From the NCBI GenBank assembly GCA_022827185.1, contig JAJDTM010000062.1, positions 62,001 to 126,000 on the forward strand: a stretch of 64,000 bases of DNA, given 5' to 3'. Below are positions 52,516-62,327 of the stretch, piece by piece (position 1 is the stretch's first letter; each line of letters starts with the position of its first letter). The position numbers and the translations under genes were made by a program. The notes beneath the pieces were generated by a model. The model was not told where the DNA came from, did not search any database, and saw only the letters and a program-made list of their open reading frames with translations. The stretch comes from Candidatus Poribacteria bacterium (GTDB lineage: Bacteria > Poribacteria > WGA-4E > WGA-3G).

Positions 52516-53304
52516 TTATTTGGAAAGTTTTAGGGAACCCCATGTGATTGCGAGTTTGCCACGCGCTTCGACGTCCAGCGTGTTCGCAGCTAAGTTGTTA
52601 ATCTCTTTCTCATCAAGAACAGTGTTGTAGATTCTTGCATCCTCCACACGAGCGACGACCCAACCGTAAGCCGTGCCACCGATGAGTGCCCGGGGACCAA
52701 AGAGTGCTTCCACATCGCCTGCCTTCCAAGATACGATCGGTCCCATAGTATAATCACCGATGAGATCGCCGTTGCGATATATCATGATCTTCGCATTCCC
52801 ACCATCATCTTCATAGGAAATCGCCAGTTGAATTAATTTACCTGTCTCTTTCTCTTCAAATCCGGGGTTTGCATCTTGGGTACGCCTGAAGAAGCTGCTG
52901 CCAGCCATCCAACGTTTCGGTTGGCGTTCGGCATAGACGATTGCGTCAAAGGTATCTCCGCTGCTTTTATTGACCGCCAGCGTAGCACCTCTCGTGACGT
53001 TTAGATCGTCCAAATAGAGCCATGTTACCAATGTCTTGTCGGGACCGATGTCAGCCCCTTTATAACCTGTCGTCATTGCCCACTCGTTATTGCCGATGTG
53101 CAATTTCCCATCCTTGACCTCAGCATCCAAGAGATCAATATCGCCAAAATGCCCCGTCAAGTCTTCCAATTCGACACCATTTTCAAAGGTCCAATGCCCA
53201 ATTAGGTCGTCTTTTTTTTCGCCTTGTGCCAATGCTGGTATAACGAAACTCAGCATTAGCAACATAAAGAAATTGAAAATGAAATAGCGTTTCAAAAGTT
53301 TCAT
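52516..53304 (-). CDS. Secreted LamG-like protein with KLAITWG tail
   Basis: From the ATG at 53304 (GGAGG eight bases upstream) the 262-residue product has a signal peptide (about 1-27, ending IPALAQ) and a LamG-type fold: DLIGHWTFENGVELEDLTGH, the TLVTWLYLDDLNVT strand, MIYRNGDLIGDYTMG and VEDARIYNTVLDEKEIN. It ends RGKLAITWGSLKLSK, the tag shared with six others. The GTG further upstream overlaps the ribosome binding site and is unlikely. Confidence 0.85.
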   Translation of the reverse strand: MKLLKRYFIFNFFMLLMLSFVIPALAQGEKKDDLIGHWTFENGVELEDLTGHFGDIDLLDAEVKDGKLHIGNNEWAMTTGYKGADIGPDKTLVTWLYLDDLNVTRGATLAVNKSSGDTFDAIVYAERQPKRWMAGSSFFRRTQDANPGFEEKETGKLIQLAISYEDDGGNAKIMIYRNGDLIGDYTMGPIVSWKAGDVEALFGPRALIGGTAYGWVVARVEDARIYNTVLDEKEINNLAANTLDVEARGKLAITWGSLKLSK

Positions 53305-53454
53305 CGTCACGTCCTCCACCGTTGAAATTAATTTGTGGCTTTTTTAGGACTTCTAATGGTTCATGGGTTGCCACCCGATAACAAAAGATCGCAATTTATG
53401 AGATGGATACGGCGAAGTCCGAAGACCTCGCCGTAAGGGTTGTTAAGGGTTGGT

Positions 53455-55755
53455 TTATTGGACGAAGATGAAAGATCGCGATGAAACGAGTGCCCACAAG
53501 AGATCTTCACACCCTGAGCGGCGTTTAGGACTCTCAGTGATATAGAATTTAGCGGTTTCAAATTCTTCATCAGTCGGGAACCGACTCAATGTGCTGAGAT
53601 ACAACTCAGTAATGAGTTTGCCATCGTCAGGACTCTCCTTAATCAAACGGGTGAGCACGCCGTCAGAACTTCTCAGTTTTTTATGGATATAACTGGAGTT
53701 AATCATGTGGAGTGCCTGCGTTAGCGTCGGTTCCAGTTTCGGGTCTAAATCACCCAAGAACTCGCGATCAGAGCGACCGTAAAGTGACAAGAAGCGTGAA
53801 CTTACCGGCAATGGCAATTCTATGGAACGCGTGCCAGGCGGATAACGTCCGTACTTCTCTTCGGTCTCGGTAACATCGTTTAGGACATCCAACAAAACCT
53901 GTGCCATCATAGGACGCGGATAGAAGCGTGAGAAGAACCGGTCGTCCAACTGATTTGTTTCATTGGGTGCCGCGGAAAGTTGGTACGTGCGCGAATTGAG
54001 AATTTGTCTAATGACGTGTTTCGTATCAAATCCGCTTTTCACAAAAGCGTCCGCCAATGCTTCGAGAAGTCCTTCAACACTTGGTGGTGTTGTTGCCCGC
54101 ATGTCATCCACGGGATCAACGATGCCTCTACTGAAATAGTGGCTCCAGAGACGATTCACAGTCGCTTTCGCGAAGTAAGGGTTCGTTGAAGAGGTCATCC
54201 AGTCAGCCAGTACTTGTAGCACATCACCCTGATAATTTGGAGCGAGCGATTCGCCGCCGAGGAAGGTTGGGAGTGCCACTTCGCCGCGGTTGCCTTGTAC
54301 AGATTGGTTGATAACGCGTCCCGTCGGGTTATAATAGATAACCTGCTCGTTGTAGATTTCGCCGCCGCGGGTTCCTACTTTTCCGGTAAAGGCGGCAAAA
54401 TTCCAATAGTCATCAGTTGTCCACTGATCAAACGGGTGTTTATGGCATCTGGCACAACTGAGTCGGATACCGAGAAAGACCTGTGCGGTTGTTTCTGCTC
54501 TACCGGCTGGCTGTTGCTCAATGCGGTAGTAGTTCGCGGGCCCGTGTTGATAAGTGCTGCCTCGTGCCGTGATGAGTTCTTGAACGACCGCGTCGTAAGG
54601 TCTATTTTCTGAAACTGCCTTATGTACCCATTCGTGAAAGAGCGTTGCTCCACGTTCTCCGAAGGCACCGTTCCCTAAAGTCCGCGGGTGGATACGCAAC
54701 ATGTCAGCTAATTTCAGTGTCCGCAAATTTACCCATTCCGGTGTGTCAAGCAGCATATCAATGAGGTTCGAGCGTTTGTCGGAACTTGCATCTGAAAGAA
54801 ACGCTTTTATTTCATTGGGTGTAGGCAGCCGCCCAATAGTGTCCAAATAGACTCGCCGCATAAAGACATCATCGGTTGTTAATGAAGAGGGACGAATATT
54901 CAACTTTTTGAGTTTGGCAAGTACAAGTTCATCAATAAAGTTATTGGGTGTGAATTCCGATGCTTGTGCTGCTAAATCCGGCTCGGAAACCCGCGGAATT
55001 GTCACAAACGCTGCGTCAACAACACCCAAGAAGCGTGCGATAACTGCAGTCCCACCCCATCGGACGCTTGTCACTTCGCCGGTAGGCGATACCTCAGCGA
55101 CAGGTGCGTCTTTAGATTCATATACGGCTTTTTCAGTTACATCTTCAACGGATCCGTCCGAAAAATGGGCGAGTACTTTCAGTTGTGCTGTTTGTCCGAC
55201 ATCGGACAGCACAAAAGAACTCGGTTCAAGTTCAAGTTTCTGCAGGCGTGGTTCGTCATTGGAAAAAGGTGCACCTGCTTCAATCCAGCGCAGAATCGTC
55301 AAGGCTTCCGCTGCGTTAGGATCAAACCGTAAACCGCCTTCATGTGGTATCTGTCCGGTCGGTTTGAGAAAGAAGAGACTCTGCTCCGGTTCGAGTAGGT
55401 TGATACGCCTGCCTCGGTTGTGATGGACGATCGGTTCATAGTCTGATTCTGGGTTTAAGGTCAACAAAGAGAGATTTAGTCCACCCTGTCCGCCAAATTT
55501 TCCGTGGCACATGCCGGCTGAACACCCTTGTTTGTCAAGGATAGGGGCAATATCTTTCAGAAATTTAACAGACGGTTCTGTCTCATTCTCGGACAGCGTA
55601 GTTGTGGGTACGAGGTTTGCACCGTCAGTTGCGTTCGCCTGCGCGGCGAATGGCATCGCTAACGCTAACAGCAACACAAAAGCGAATGTTGCAAACCGAG
55701 GAATTATGTTTGCTGCCTGTGGACCTTGCACTGTGATTTTCAATAGGCGTCTCAT
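53455..55755 (-). CDS. DUF1549/DUF1553 protein with haem-binding motifs
   Basis: These planctomycete-type surface or periplasmic proteins combine a cytochrome-like head with two large domains of unknown function. The 766 residues have a signal segment (about 21-41), a head with Cys78-x4-Cys83-His84 (GCSAGMCHG), a BIG-2-like Ig region (about 190-260), DUF1549 starting near 290 (FIDELVLAKLKKL) with a second, canonical CxxCH (CARCHKHPFD) near 434, and DUF1553 from about 495. It overlaps the lon stop by four bases (ATGA). Function is unknown; degradation of complex sugars is often suggested by context. Confidence 0.86.
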   Translation of the reverse strand: MRRLLKITVQGPQAANIIPRFATFAFVLLLALAMPFAAQANATDGANLVPTTTLSENETEPSVKFLKDIAPILDKQGCSAGMCHGKFGGQGGLNLSLLTLNPESDYEPIVHHNRGRRINLLEPEQSLFFLKPTGQIPHEGGLRFDPNAAEALTILRWIEAGAPFSNDEPRLQKLELEPSSFVLSDVGQTAQLKVLAHFSDGSVEDVTEKAVYESKDAPVAEVSPTGEVTSVRWGGTAVIARFLGVVDAAFVTIPRVSEPDLAAQASEFTPNNFIDELVLAKLKKLNIRPSSLTTDDVFMRRVYLDTIGRLPTPNEIKAFLSDASSDKRSNLIDMLLDTPEWVNLRTLKLADMLRIHPRTLGNGAFGERGATLFHEWVHKAVSENRPYDAVVQELITARGSTYQHGPANYYRIEQQPAGRAETTAQVFLGIRLSCARCHKHPFDQWTTDDYWNFAAFTGKVGTRGGEIYNEQVIYYNPTGRVINQSVQGNRGEVALPTFLGGESLAPNYQGDVLQVLADWMTSSTNPYFAKATVNRLWSHYFSRGIVDPVDDMRATTPPSVEGLLEALADAFVKSGFDTKHVIRQILNSRTYQLSAAPNETNQLDDRFFSRFYPRPMMAQVLLDVLNDVTETEEKYGRYPPGTRSIELPLPVSSRFLSLYGRSDREFLGDLDPKLEPTLTQALHMINSSYIHKKLRSSDGVLTRLIKESPDDGKLITELYLSTLSRFPTDEEFETAKFYITESPKRRSGCEDLLWALVSSRSFIFVQ

Positions 55756-58166
55756 GCGAATACCTCCTTGAAAACTTCGGTTACGTGTTCTACAAACAGA
55801 AATTCAACACCTTCTTGAATGTCTTCGGGAACTTCAATGAAGTGTTTTTCGTTGCCTTGTGGCAGAATAACTTTCTTAATGCCTGCCTGCTTCGCCGCGA
55901 GTATTTTTTCCTTCACGCCACCGATCGGCAGAACTCTCCCTCTGAGAGTGAGTTCACCTGTCATAGCGATCTCAGGACTAATCCGTTGCTGAGTGGCAAT
56001 AGAGGCGAGGGCAGTTGCGATGGTAATACCTGCTGAGGGACCATCCTTCGGAATTGCCCCTGCTGGCACATGTATATGGATATCTTCTTCTAATACACTC
56101 GGATCAAATTTGAGCGCATCGGCTTGGGATTTGACATAACTGAGGGCGGCTTGTACAGATTCCTGCATAACATCGCCGAGTTGTCCAGTAATGCGAAGTT
56201 GGGTATGTGCATTTGTCTTTTTAGTGGTAGCAGCCTCAATGAAAAGGATCTCGCCGCCAGCGGGTGTAACAGAAAGCCCTGTTGCAACACCGACATCGGC
56301 TTGACGCCCGGCGATCTCAGAATCAAACTTCGCGGGTCCCAAATATACTTGAACATCCCTTGCCGGAATAGTTGTTGGCTCAGTGTTCCCTTCAGCAACA
56401 CGGCGCGCCACTTTACGGCAGAGGGTCCCGAGTTCACGCTCTAAGTTCCGTACACCCGCTTCTCGGGTATACTCATTGATGACTTTGTTAATGGCTGTAT
56501 CTCTAATGCGAATCAAACTCTTTTTGAGTCCATTTGCCATTAATTGGCGTGGGATTAGGTACTGTTTAGCGATAATCAGTTTCTCGTTGGCGGTGTAACC
56601 GGGCAGTTCTATCGTTTCCATCCGGTCCCGCAACGGTGGTGGAATCGTATGGAGTTGATTCGCCGTTGTCACAAACATCACTTTCGAGAGATCGAAAGGG
56701 ACATCAAGGTAATTGTCCGTGAATGAATGATTCTGTTCGGGATCAAGGACTTCCAAGAGTGCAGAAGCGGGATCGCCTCGAAAATCCGATCCGAGTTTAT
56801 CAATTTCATCAAGCATAAAGACCGGATTATTTGACTCGGCTTGGCGGAGGCCTTTAACGATTCTGCCCGGCATAGAACCGATGTAGGTACGTCGGTGTCC
56901 GCGGATTTCGGCTTCATCGTGCATACCGCCTAATGAGATACGTACAAATTTTCTGTCCATTGCGCGTGCTATGGATTTACCGAGCGATGTTTTCCCGACA
57001 CCGGGCGGTCCAACAAAACAGAAGATGGGGCCTTTCATATCGGTTTTGAGCATCCGTACAGCGAGATATTCCAAAATCCGTTCTTTAACCTTTTCGAGAT
57101 CGTAATGATCAGCATCGAGTATTTCTTGTGCCGTAGCGAGGTTTAACGCATCTTCGGTACTGACAGACCATGGCAGGTTTAACAACCAATCTAAATAATT
57201 CCGAGAAACGGTTGATTCAGGTGAGAACGACTGCATTTTGGCGAGTCGTTTGAGTTCTTTTTCAGCCGCCTGTTTCGCTTTGTCGGGCATTTCGGTTTTG
57301 CGCAGTTGCTCTCGCATTTCATCAATCTCAAGTTCTAAGTCGTCTGCTTCACCGAGTTCAGTCTGAATCGCTTTAAGTTGTTCACGCAGGTAGTATTCGC
57401 GCTGTCCTTTGTTAATAACGGCTTGTGCATTATTTTGGATTTTGCTTTCCAATTCGTGCAGGTCGAGTTCTTTAGCAAGAATGATAGCGAGGGTATTTAA
57501 TCGTTCCTGAACAGATACCGCCTCCAAAATGCGCTGCTTATCGTGCGCCTTTAAATCCAACACAGCAGCGATGTAATCGGCAAGGCGGCCGGGTTCATCA
57601 AGCATCGTTTTAGTTATACTACCGTATTCCTCTTGGTAGCGCGACGACATTTGAACAATACGTTGGAACATTTCATCGTTGCTGCGCACGAGTGCTTCAA
57701 CTTCTAAGTCCGTTTCTGTGTCAGATGCCTCATCTGTTTCATCGCTTCCAATAACACAGACGCGCGCCTTGACGAAAGGCTCGGTGTGTAAAATTTCTTC
57801 AATTTCCACCCGCTCTCGTCCATGCGCGAGGAACAACACATCTTCATCATCAGTTTTGTAGCGGAGGATATGAATCAAACTCCCGATTGGACTGAGATCG
57901 TCCTTTTGAATTTCCTTGATATCTTCTTTTGAGAAATCTTTTTTCGGACGAAAGATGCAAAGCACTCTGTCATCGTCCATAGCATGTTCAATAGCCGATG
58001 TAGCCATTTTCCCAGAGAGCGCGACGTGATGCGGTGGAAACGGCGGCACCGGTGGCATGTACGGAAAGACGACAAGATCATCGAGCGGTAGAATCGGGAG
58101 TTCTTGTATAAGTTCTTCTTGCTCGGTAGTTTCTTCAGATTCGTTTTCTTTTTCTTCGGTTTTCAT
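55752..58166 (-). CDS. lon: ATP-dependent protease Lon
   Basis: Lon degrades misfolded and regulatory proteins. The 804 residues have the N-terminal substrate-binding domain (about 15-210, LPILPLDDLVVFPYM), a coiled-coil, an AAA+ ATPase with Walker A (GPPGVGKTSLGKS near 390) and Walker B (PVFMLDEIDKL), and a Ser-Lys protease domain (PKDGPSAGIT, Ser near 710; GVKEKILAAKQAG, Lys near 753). Length is standard. An acidic Glu-rich N-terminus precedes the first domain. The stop overlaps the next start by four bases. Confidence 0.96.
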   Translation of the reverse strand: MKTEEKENESEETTEQEELIQELPILPLDDLVVFPYMPPVPPFPPHHVALSGKMATSAIEHAMDDDRVLCIFRPKKDFSKEDIKEIQKDDLSPIGSLIHILRYKTDDEDVLFLAHGRERVEIEEILHTEPFVKARVCVIGSDETDEASDTETDLEVEALVRSNDEMFQRIVQMSSRYQEEYGSITKTMLDEPGRLADYIAAVLDLKAHDKQRILEAVSVQERLNTLAIILAKELDLHELESKIQNNAQAVINKGQREYYLREQLKAIQTELGEADDLELEIDEMREQLRKTEMPDKAKQAAEKELKRLAKMQSFSPESTVSRNYLDWLLNLPWSVSTEDALNLATAQEILDADHYDLEKVKERILEYLAVRMLKTDMKGPIFCFVGPPGVGKTSLGKSIARAMDRKFVRISLGGMHDEAEIRGHRRTYIGSMPGRIVKGLRQAESNNPVFMLDEIDKLGSDFRGDPASALLEVLDPEQNHSFTDNYLDVPFDLSKVMFVTTANQLHTIPPPLRDRMETIELPGYTANEKLIIAKQYLIPRQLMANGLKKSLIRIRDTAINKVINEYTREAGVRNLERELGTLCRKVARRVAEGNTEPTTIPARDVQVYLGPAKFDSEIAGRQADVGVATGLSVTPAGGEILFIEAATTKKTNAHTQLRITGQLGDVMQESVQAALSYVKSQADALKFDPSVLEEDIHIHVPAGAIPKDGPSAGITIATALASIATQQRISPEIAMTGELTLRGRVLPIGGVKEKILAAKQAGIKKVILPQGNEKHFIEVPEDIQEGVEFLFVEHVTEVFKEVFA

Positions 58167-58278
58167 GTTTTTTCTCCTGTCTTATAGTTTTTGGTTGTCA
58201 GCATCCTTGGGTTAGCGATTATCGGTTTTCAGAAGAGGCGATTTTTCCTTCGACAGCTGACACCTCCTTTTCCTATAA

Positions 58279-60249
58279 TCAAGGCCAGAATTGATATAGT
58301 GTGGTATTCGCGAGAATGCTGCCAATGCTCCACAAACTTCCGCTTATATAGTCTCCGAGCGCAAGTCCGAGGAAAAGCGGCACAGCACGTCTGTAGGCTT
58401 TGAGTCCACCGTGATATAATATAAGTGCTTTCGCCACATAAGCGACAAAGATACAACTCCAGAGGTTAGACATACCCCAACTGTTTGCCATAGCGTAACC
58501 GAGCGGATGCAGGGGCCACCATAGAAAGCGGGTTCTCAATAGTGTGAGTCCGAGTGCGAATCCTGCGCCTCCACCCATAAAGGCAAGTGCAGGTACATCA
58601 GTTCCTTGTGGATAATTTAACCAGTTCTCAAGCTGCCTATAAACGCCTCTACCGAACCCTAACGCCCAGGGTCCATAATAGCCGGTCTCGGCACCGTGTC
58701 TGTAGTAACTATCTAATAGTAGCCAGAAGACGACGATTGCGCCCACCAAGGTTGCTATGAGGATCGCGGCAGCAGTGTGCTGTGGACGTATCCCGCGCCG
58801 TTCTGAAATTTTTAATGCTTCCAATTCTTGCGGCATCGGGTGTGCTCGATACGCTCGGTTGAAGAACATGTACAACGAAAAAACCGTTTTTGTACTTGCT
58901 GTCAACCGTTGAGAGCCAAACGCTGTCACGATTAACCCGTGTGGGTCAACTCTGTGCAAATCGTGAACCAAAAACCCCAATTCGGCTCGAAGTCGGGCAA
59001 TCATCGTTGCGAGTAGAAAATAAAGCCCGAAAAAGAGTGGTATCACCCAAAGTGCCATTCCAGCCTTGTAGGAAAACACCGTCAAAAACAACGTCCCGCC
59101 CATAATACCGATGAACGCGATGTGGTAAGGCATCGGCTCACGCTGCATATCTATTCGAGAGGTACCGCGTAATCCATCTACGATACCGGTAAAGACTCGC
59201 TTGAGATGTGTTCTTCCGACCCAAGCGGCGGTGCCGAGTAGCACCATATACGCGCCGAAGCTTTGGGCATCGGCGTAAGGATACCCCGGCAAATTCCGCA
59301 CGCCAAGAACACTGCCTGCCATTAACTCGAATTTGTATACCCAATAAAACACCCAACACGAAAAAAGTAGGTCGAGTGGAATAAGGAAACTGATTCCAAT
59401 CGCAAAAGGATAAAACGAGAGACGTACACCGCCCATTGCGTTCCAAGGACGACCGGTAAAGTATTGATGGATGTTTTGTCGTTTAACAGGCAGATACGGG
59501 ACCGCCGGATAAATCGAGTTCAGCAAATTCAGGACACTAATGGCTGTGGCAATGCCAAAACCGAACCACATGAGTTTATTTTTGAAAAAACTTGCATGCG
59601 TTTCTGTCATCGCGAGCGGCAGTTGGATAATCGGATAGGTTAACCGTTCACGTTCTGTCCACTGGAGCCGCAGAAGTGTGTTGATACATAGCATCACAAA
59701 CATCAACACAAGAATAAAGAGTGTCCACCATGCAGCCGGTACTGCCCAAGCGGTCAGATGCGCCTTACGGTAAAGGCTTGATTGCCCTTCATAATATCCT
59801 GACAAGACGCTGGCATCCTGAACAGTTAACCATGTCGGAAGTTCCCTCCAAAAGAGTTGTTGCCACTCGTTCTCTGATGTTGCGAACCGAAATGGATGTC
59901 CGAGTATCGTAACCAGAATCTCCATCATATCGTGCGAACAGAGAGAAGAAACGATGCACAACATCACGTAGATCGTGAGCAGTTCTGGCGGTGTCAACCG
60001 TAGTGCTGATGACAGTTTTCCGAGTCCTGCGCTGAGTACCATCAGCCAAAAGATGATGAAAATGACGTTAAACAGCGGATGAATCAGGGTCGGATGCGTA
60101 TATCGGACTACCTCTAATTCAATAATCCAGAAAACATTTAGCGGAATCAGAAGCATTGCTATGACGAGTGCCTTAGGCGTTAAACCCCGTTCACCGCTGA
60201 ATACGGAAGACGTGTTTTCCTGATTATGGGTTTGCGAACTACGCGCCAT
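58279..60249 (-). CDS. Large multi-pass membrane protein (DUF6785-like)
   Basis: The 656-residue protein has about fourteen predicted membrane segments, from ALVIAMLLIPLNVFWIIEL (30-50) to the C-terminal LGLALGDYISGSLWSIGSI. The extra-membrane loops contain WRELPTWLTVQD and ELGFLVHDLHRVDPHG. This arrangement resembles DUF6785-type proteins found in Poribacteria, Planctomycetes and Lentisphaerae; a transport function is a guess. No signal peptide is needed. Its start lies just downstream of inverted-repeat copy B. Confidence 0.75.
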   Translation of the reverse strand: MARSSQTHNQENTSSVFSGERGLTPKALVIAMLLIPLNVFWIIELEVVRYTHPTLIHPLFNVIFIIFWLMVLSAGLGKLSSALRLTPPELLTIYVMLCIVSSLCSHDMMEILVTILGHPFRFATSENEWQQLFWRELPTWLTVQDASVLSGYYEGQSSLYRKAHLTAWAVPAAWWTLFILVLMFVMLCINTLLRLQWTERERLTYPIIQLPLAMTETHASFFKNKLMWFGFGIATAISVLNLLNSIYPAVPYLPVKRQNIHQYFTGRPWNAMGGVRLSFYPFAIGISFLIPLDLLFSCWVFYWVYKFELMAGSVLGVRNLPGYPYADAQSFGAYMVLLGTAAWVGRTHLKRVFTGIVDGLRGTSRIDMQREPMPYHIAFIGIMGGTLFLTVFSYKAGMALWVIPLFFGLYFLLATMIARLRAELGFLVHDLHRVDPHGLIVTAFGSQRLTASTKTVFSLYMFFNRAYRAHPMPQELEALKISERRGIRPQHTAAAILIATLVGAIVVFWLLLDSYYRHGAETGYYGPWALGFGRGVYRQLENWLNYPQGTDVPALAFMGGGAGFALGLTLLRTRFLWWPLHPLGYAMANSWGMSNLWSCIFVAYVAKALILYHGGLKAYRRAVPLFLGLALGDYISGSLWSIGSILANTTLYQFWP

Positions 60250-60272
60250 ATTTCAGCCTCTTGTATACACTT

Positions 60273-60361
60273 AGGACTTACGCATTTTTTTATCATAACC
60301 TATGTATTACACACTGCTGGCGGGGTTTGAAACCCCGCCAACAAGGGGGGATGCGTAAGTT
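60273..60361. mobile_element. Short inverted-repeat (MITE-like) element, copy B
   Basis: The copy has the ends AGGACTTACGCA and TGCGTAAGTT, with a central palindrome GGCGGGG-TTTGAAA-CCCCGCC. It is more eroded at its right end than copies A and C, and only ACT appears duplicated at the flanks. Confidence 0.75.
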
Positions 60362-60366
60362 ACTAT

Positions 60367-61530
60367 CTATCGAATCCATCCGCGTTCGCCTTCTATGAGC
60401 ACCTCCGTTTTCAGTTCTGCGCAACGCTGTTGATAGTCCCGCAAGGTTTGTATTGCTGCTTCTCCAGTGAGGACAGTGGGAAACTGTCCCCCAACTTCAA
60501 GGGTTTCTGAGGTTTCCGTAGGTTTTCCTGGACGTACCGATTTCTTAGGCGGATCCGTCAAAATAGGGATTAACTCAATAGATTTCAGAGTTCCAGCATT
60601 AAATGTTGCCTTCGGGATGGCTATGTGCGAATGTTGTTTATCGTAAGTATCATAGATAAAATCTGAAAGACTGTAGACGATCGGTTTATTCTGGTACAAC
60701 TCAATGCCGCCAAAGGTATGTAACTGCTGGCATAGCACCATGTCCGCACCTGCGTCAATGAGTGCGTGCGCAAAAATGCGTTGTCGCCCGATTGCCTCAT
60801 CTGCTGATCGTCCCTGTTTTCCCCAATGTAGCCAAACAACTACAAGTGCTGCTTTCGTGTGTGCTTGCCTGACAGCATCCGTCATCTCACTATAGACGGC
60901 ATAAGCGATCGGGTCTTCGGCATAACGCGTGAAGGCATTAACGCGATAATATGCCAACAATGCGACCTGCTGCCCAGATTCAGTATCCGCTACACCGATT
61001 GGTACCCATGCTGGGAGCTTTGCTGCCTCAGCATCTGTTCCTGCGCCGATCGGTTTGACATTATACCACTCCAGTTCGGTGATCGTATCTTCTAACGCCT
61101 CGAATCCGAAGTCCATTATGTGTGGGGTCGCTAAGGAGACAGCGTCAAATCCGGCGTTAGCGATGGCTCTTCCGAGTCCCGGTGCGGAACGAAAAGGATG
61201 TTCAATACCGTATCGCGGTTCGCCCCGCTCCGAGATACTCGTGTTTAACGAGGCAGTGGCCACGTCTGCGGACTGAATCAGGGTGGTGGTTCCCTGAAAA
61301 AACACACCCGCCCCTTTCCTTTCAATCAGGGGTGTCATACGGCTACTTATCGTAATATCACCAACAGCGAGCACTGAGATCTCATTAGCAGAAACCGTTT
61401 CATTTGCCAAGGTACCCATCAGCAGGCTGTTAGAGAATACTGTGTACAAAAGCCCTATAATCAGAAGGCACATTTGAAACTTTTTGCATTGTAGGTTGAC
61501 TATAGGCTTTTCAAGGCATTTAAATTTCAT
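60367..61530 (-). CDS. CapA-family (poly-gamma-glutamate-type) protein
   Basis: The 387-residue protein has an N-terminal membrane anchor or signal (about 20-40) and a CapA metallophosphatase-like domain: VLAVGDITISSRMTPLIER, ATASLNTSISERGEPRYGIE, DAVSLATPHIMDFGFEALED, VVVWLHWGKQG and CQQLHTFGGIELYQNKPIVY followed by SLSDFIYD. CapA-like proteins act in polyglutamate capsules and other surface polymers. Its ATG overlaps the stop of the coiled-coil gene (TAATG), so the two are coupled. Confidence 0.85.
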   Translation of the reverse strand: MKFKCLEKPIVNLQCKKFQMCLLIIGLLYTVFSNSLLMGTLANETVSANEISVLAVGDITISSRMTPLIERKGAGVFFQGTTTLIQSADVATASLNTSISERGEPRYGIEHPFRSAPGLGRAIANAGFDAVSLATPHIMDFGFEALEDTITELEWYNVKPIGAGTDAEAAKLPAWVPIGVADTESGQQVALLAYYRVNAFTRYAEDPIAYAVYSEMTDAVRQAHTKAALVVVWLHWGKQGRSADEAIGRQRIFAHALIDAGADMVLCQQLHTFGGIELYQNKPIVYSLSDFIYDTYDKQHSHIAIPKATFNAGTLKSIELIPILTDPPKKSVRPGKPTETSETLEVGGQFPTVLTGEAAIQTLRDYQQRCAELKTEVLIEGERGWIR

Positions 61531-62183
61531 TATTCTTCCGGGTTTTCATCAAGATCAATATCCACACCGAATTCATCAAACAGATTATCCTCTTTTAGTT
61601 TCATTCCGAGTGCGATAAGGGTCTCAGATAAGGTTAACCGGTCAATTTTTGTTGCTTCAAGTGTTTCGGTTTCAGAGGTCAAATCCGATCGCAGTGCTTC
61701 CTGGTTTCGACGCGTCTGTTCTCGCAGCAGCTTCGTCTCGTTACTGAGTCGATCAATTTGCGCTTGGAATTCACGGGCAAACTCATCTACGAGTGCTGAC
61801 AATTTCTGGAGGTCCGCCTCGCCACGTCCAGCAATTCCATCAAGTCGGACATCTATCCGCGTATCAACGAGTGCTTCAATTTTGTCTGCTGTTAGCAGCA
61901 CGTTTTCGTTTTCAAGTTGCCCAGAAAGTTTACGAATATCGGCTTTAACGTCCGCTATTTCGCCGACGAAGCGTTGCTCCATCGCTGCAAGTTTATCATC
62001 AACATGCTGACGCGTTTTTTCTAAGTCTTGGGTGAGCGTTCGCAACCGCTTGTTATAGTTCCGAATATACCTTCCAACGATACTATCGCGGAGGTATTCC
62101 TCTAACTGCTGTGCCTTCCGCGCATCCGTCTCAGTTTCCGTATCGTCAATTTCCGGTTCTTGAACATCTATAGGTGTTTGCAT
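61530..62183 (-). CDS. Coiled-coil hypothetical protein
   Basis: The 217-residue protein is acidic and almost entirely helical, with long heptad stretches from about residue 35 to 175 (NYNKRLRTLTQDLEKTRQH, LSALVDEFAREFQAQIDRL). There is no signal peptide or membrane segment. It overlaps the CapA-like gene by one base, so a structural or assembly role beside that protein is possible. I do not recognise a family. Confidence 0.65.
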   Translation of the reverse strand: MQTPIDVQEPEIDDTETETDARKAQQLEEYLRDSIVGRYIRNYNKRLRTLTQDLEKTRQHVDDKLAAMEQRFVGEIADVKADIRKLSGQLENENVLLTADKIEALVDTRIDVRLDGIAGRGEADLQKLSALVDEFAREFQAQIDRLSNETKLLREQTRRNQEALRSDLTSETETLEATKIDRLTLSETLIALGMKLKEDNLFDEFGVDIDLDENPEE

Positions 62184-62232
62184 GTTTGTGACTCTCCGTC
62201 CTTAGTGACCTTACACACGTTTTGACCGCTTA

Positions 62233-62322
62233 AAGACTTACGCATTTTTCCATGATAACGGACGTATGACGCACTGCAGTCGGGGTTTAAAACCCCGACT
62301 GCAGTGGGGCTGCGTAAGTCCT
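62233..62322. mobile_element. Short inverted-repeat (MITE-like) element, copy C
   Basis: Ends are AAGACTTACGCA and TGCGTAAGTCCT, with CGCTT on both sides (62227-62231 and 62324-62328). The central palindrome reads GCAGTCGGGG...CCCCGACTGC: compared with copy A, one stem position changed on both arms together. Confidence 0.82.
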
Positions 62323-62327
62323 ACGCT

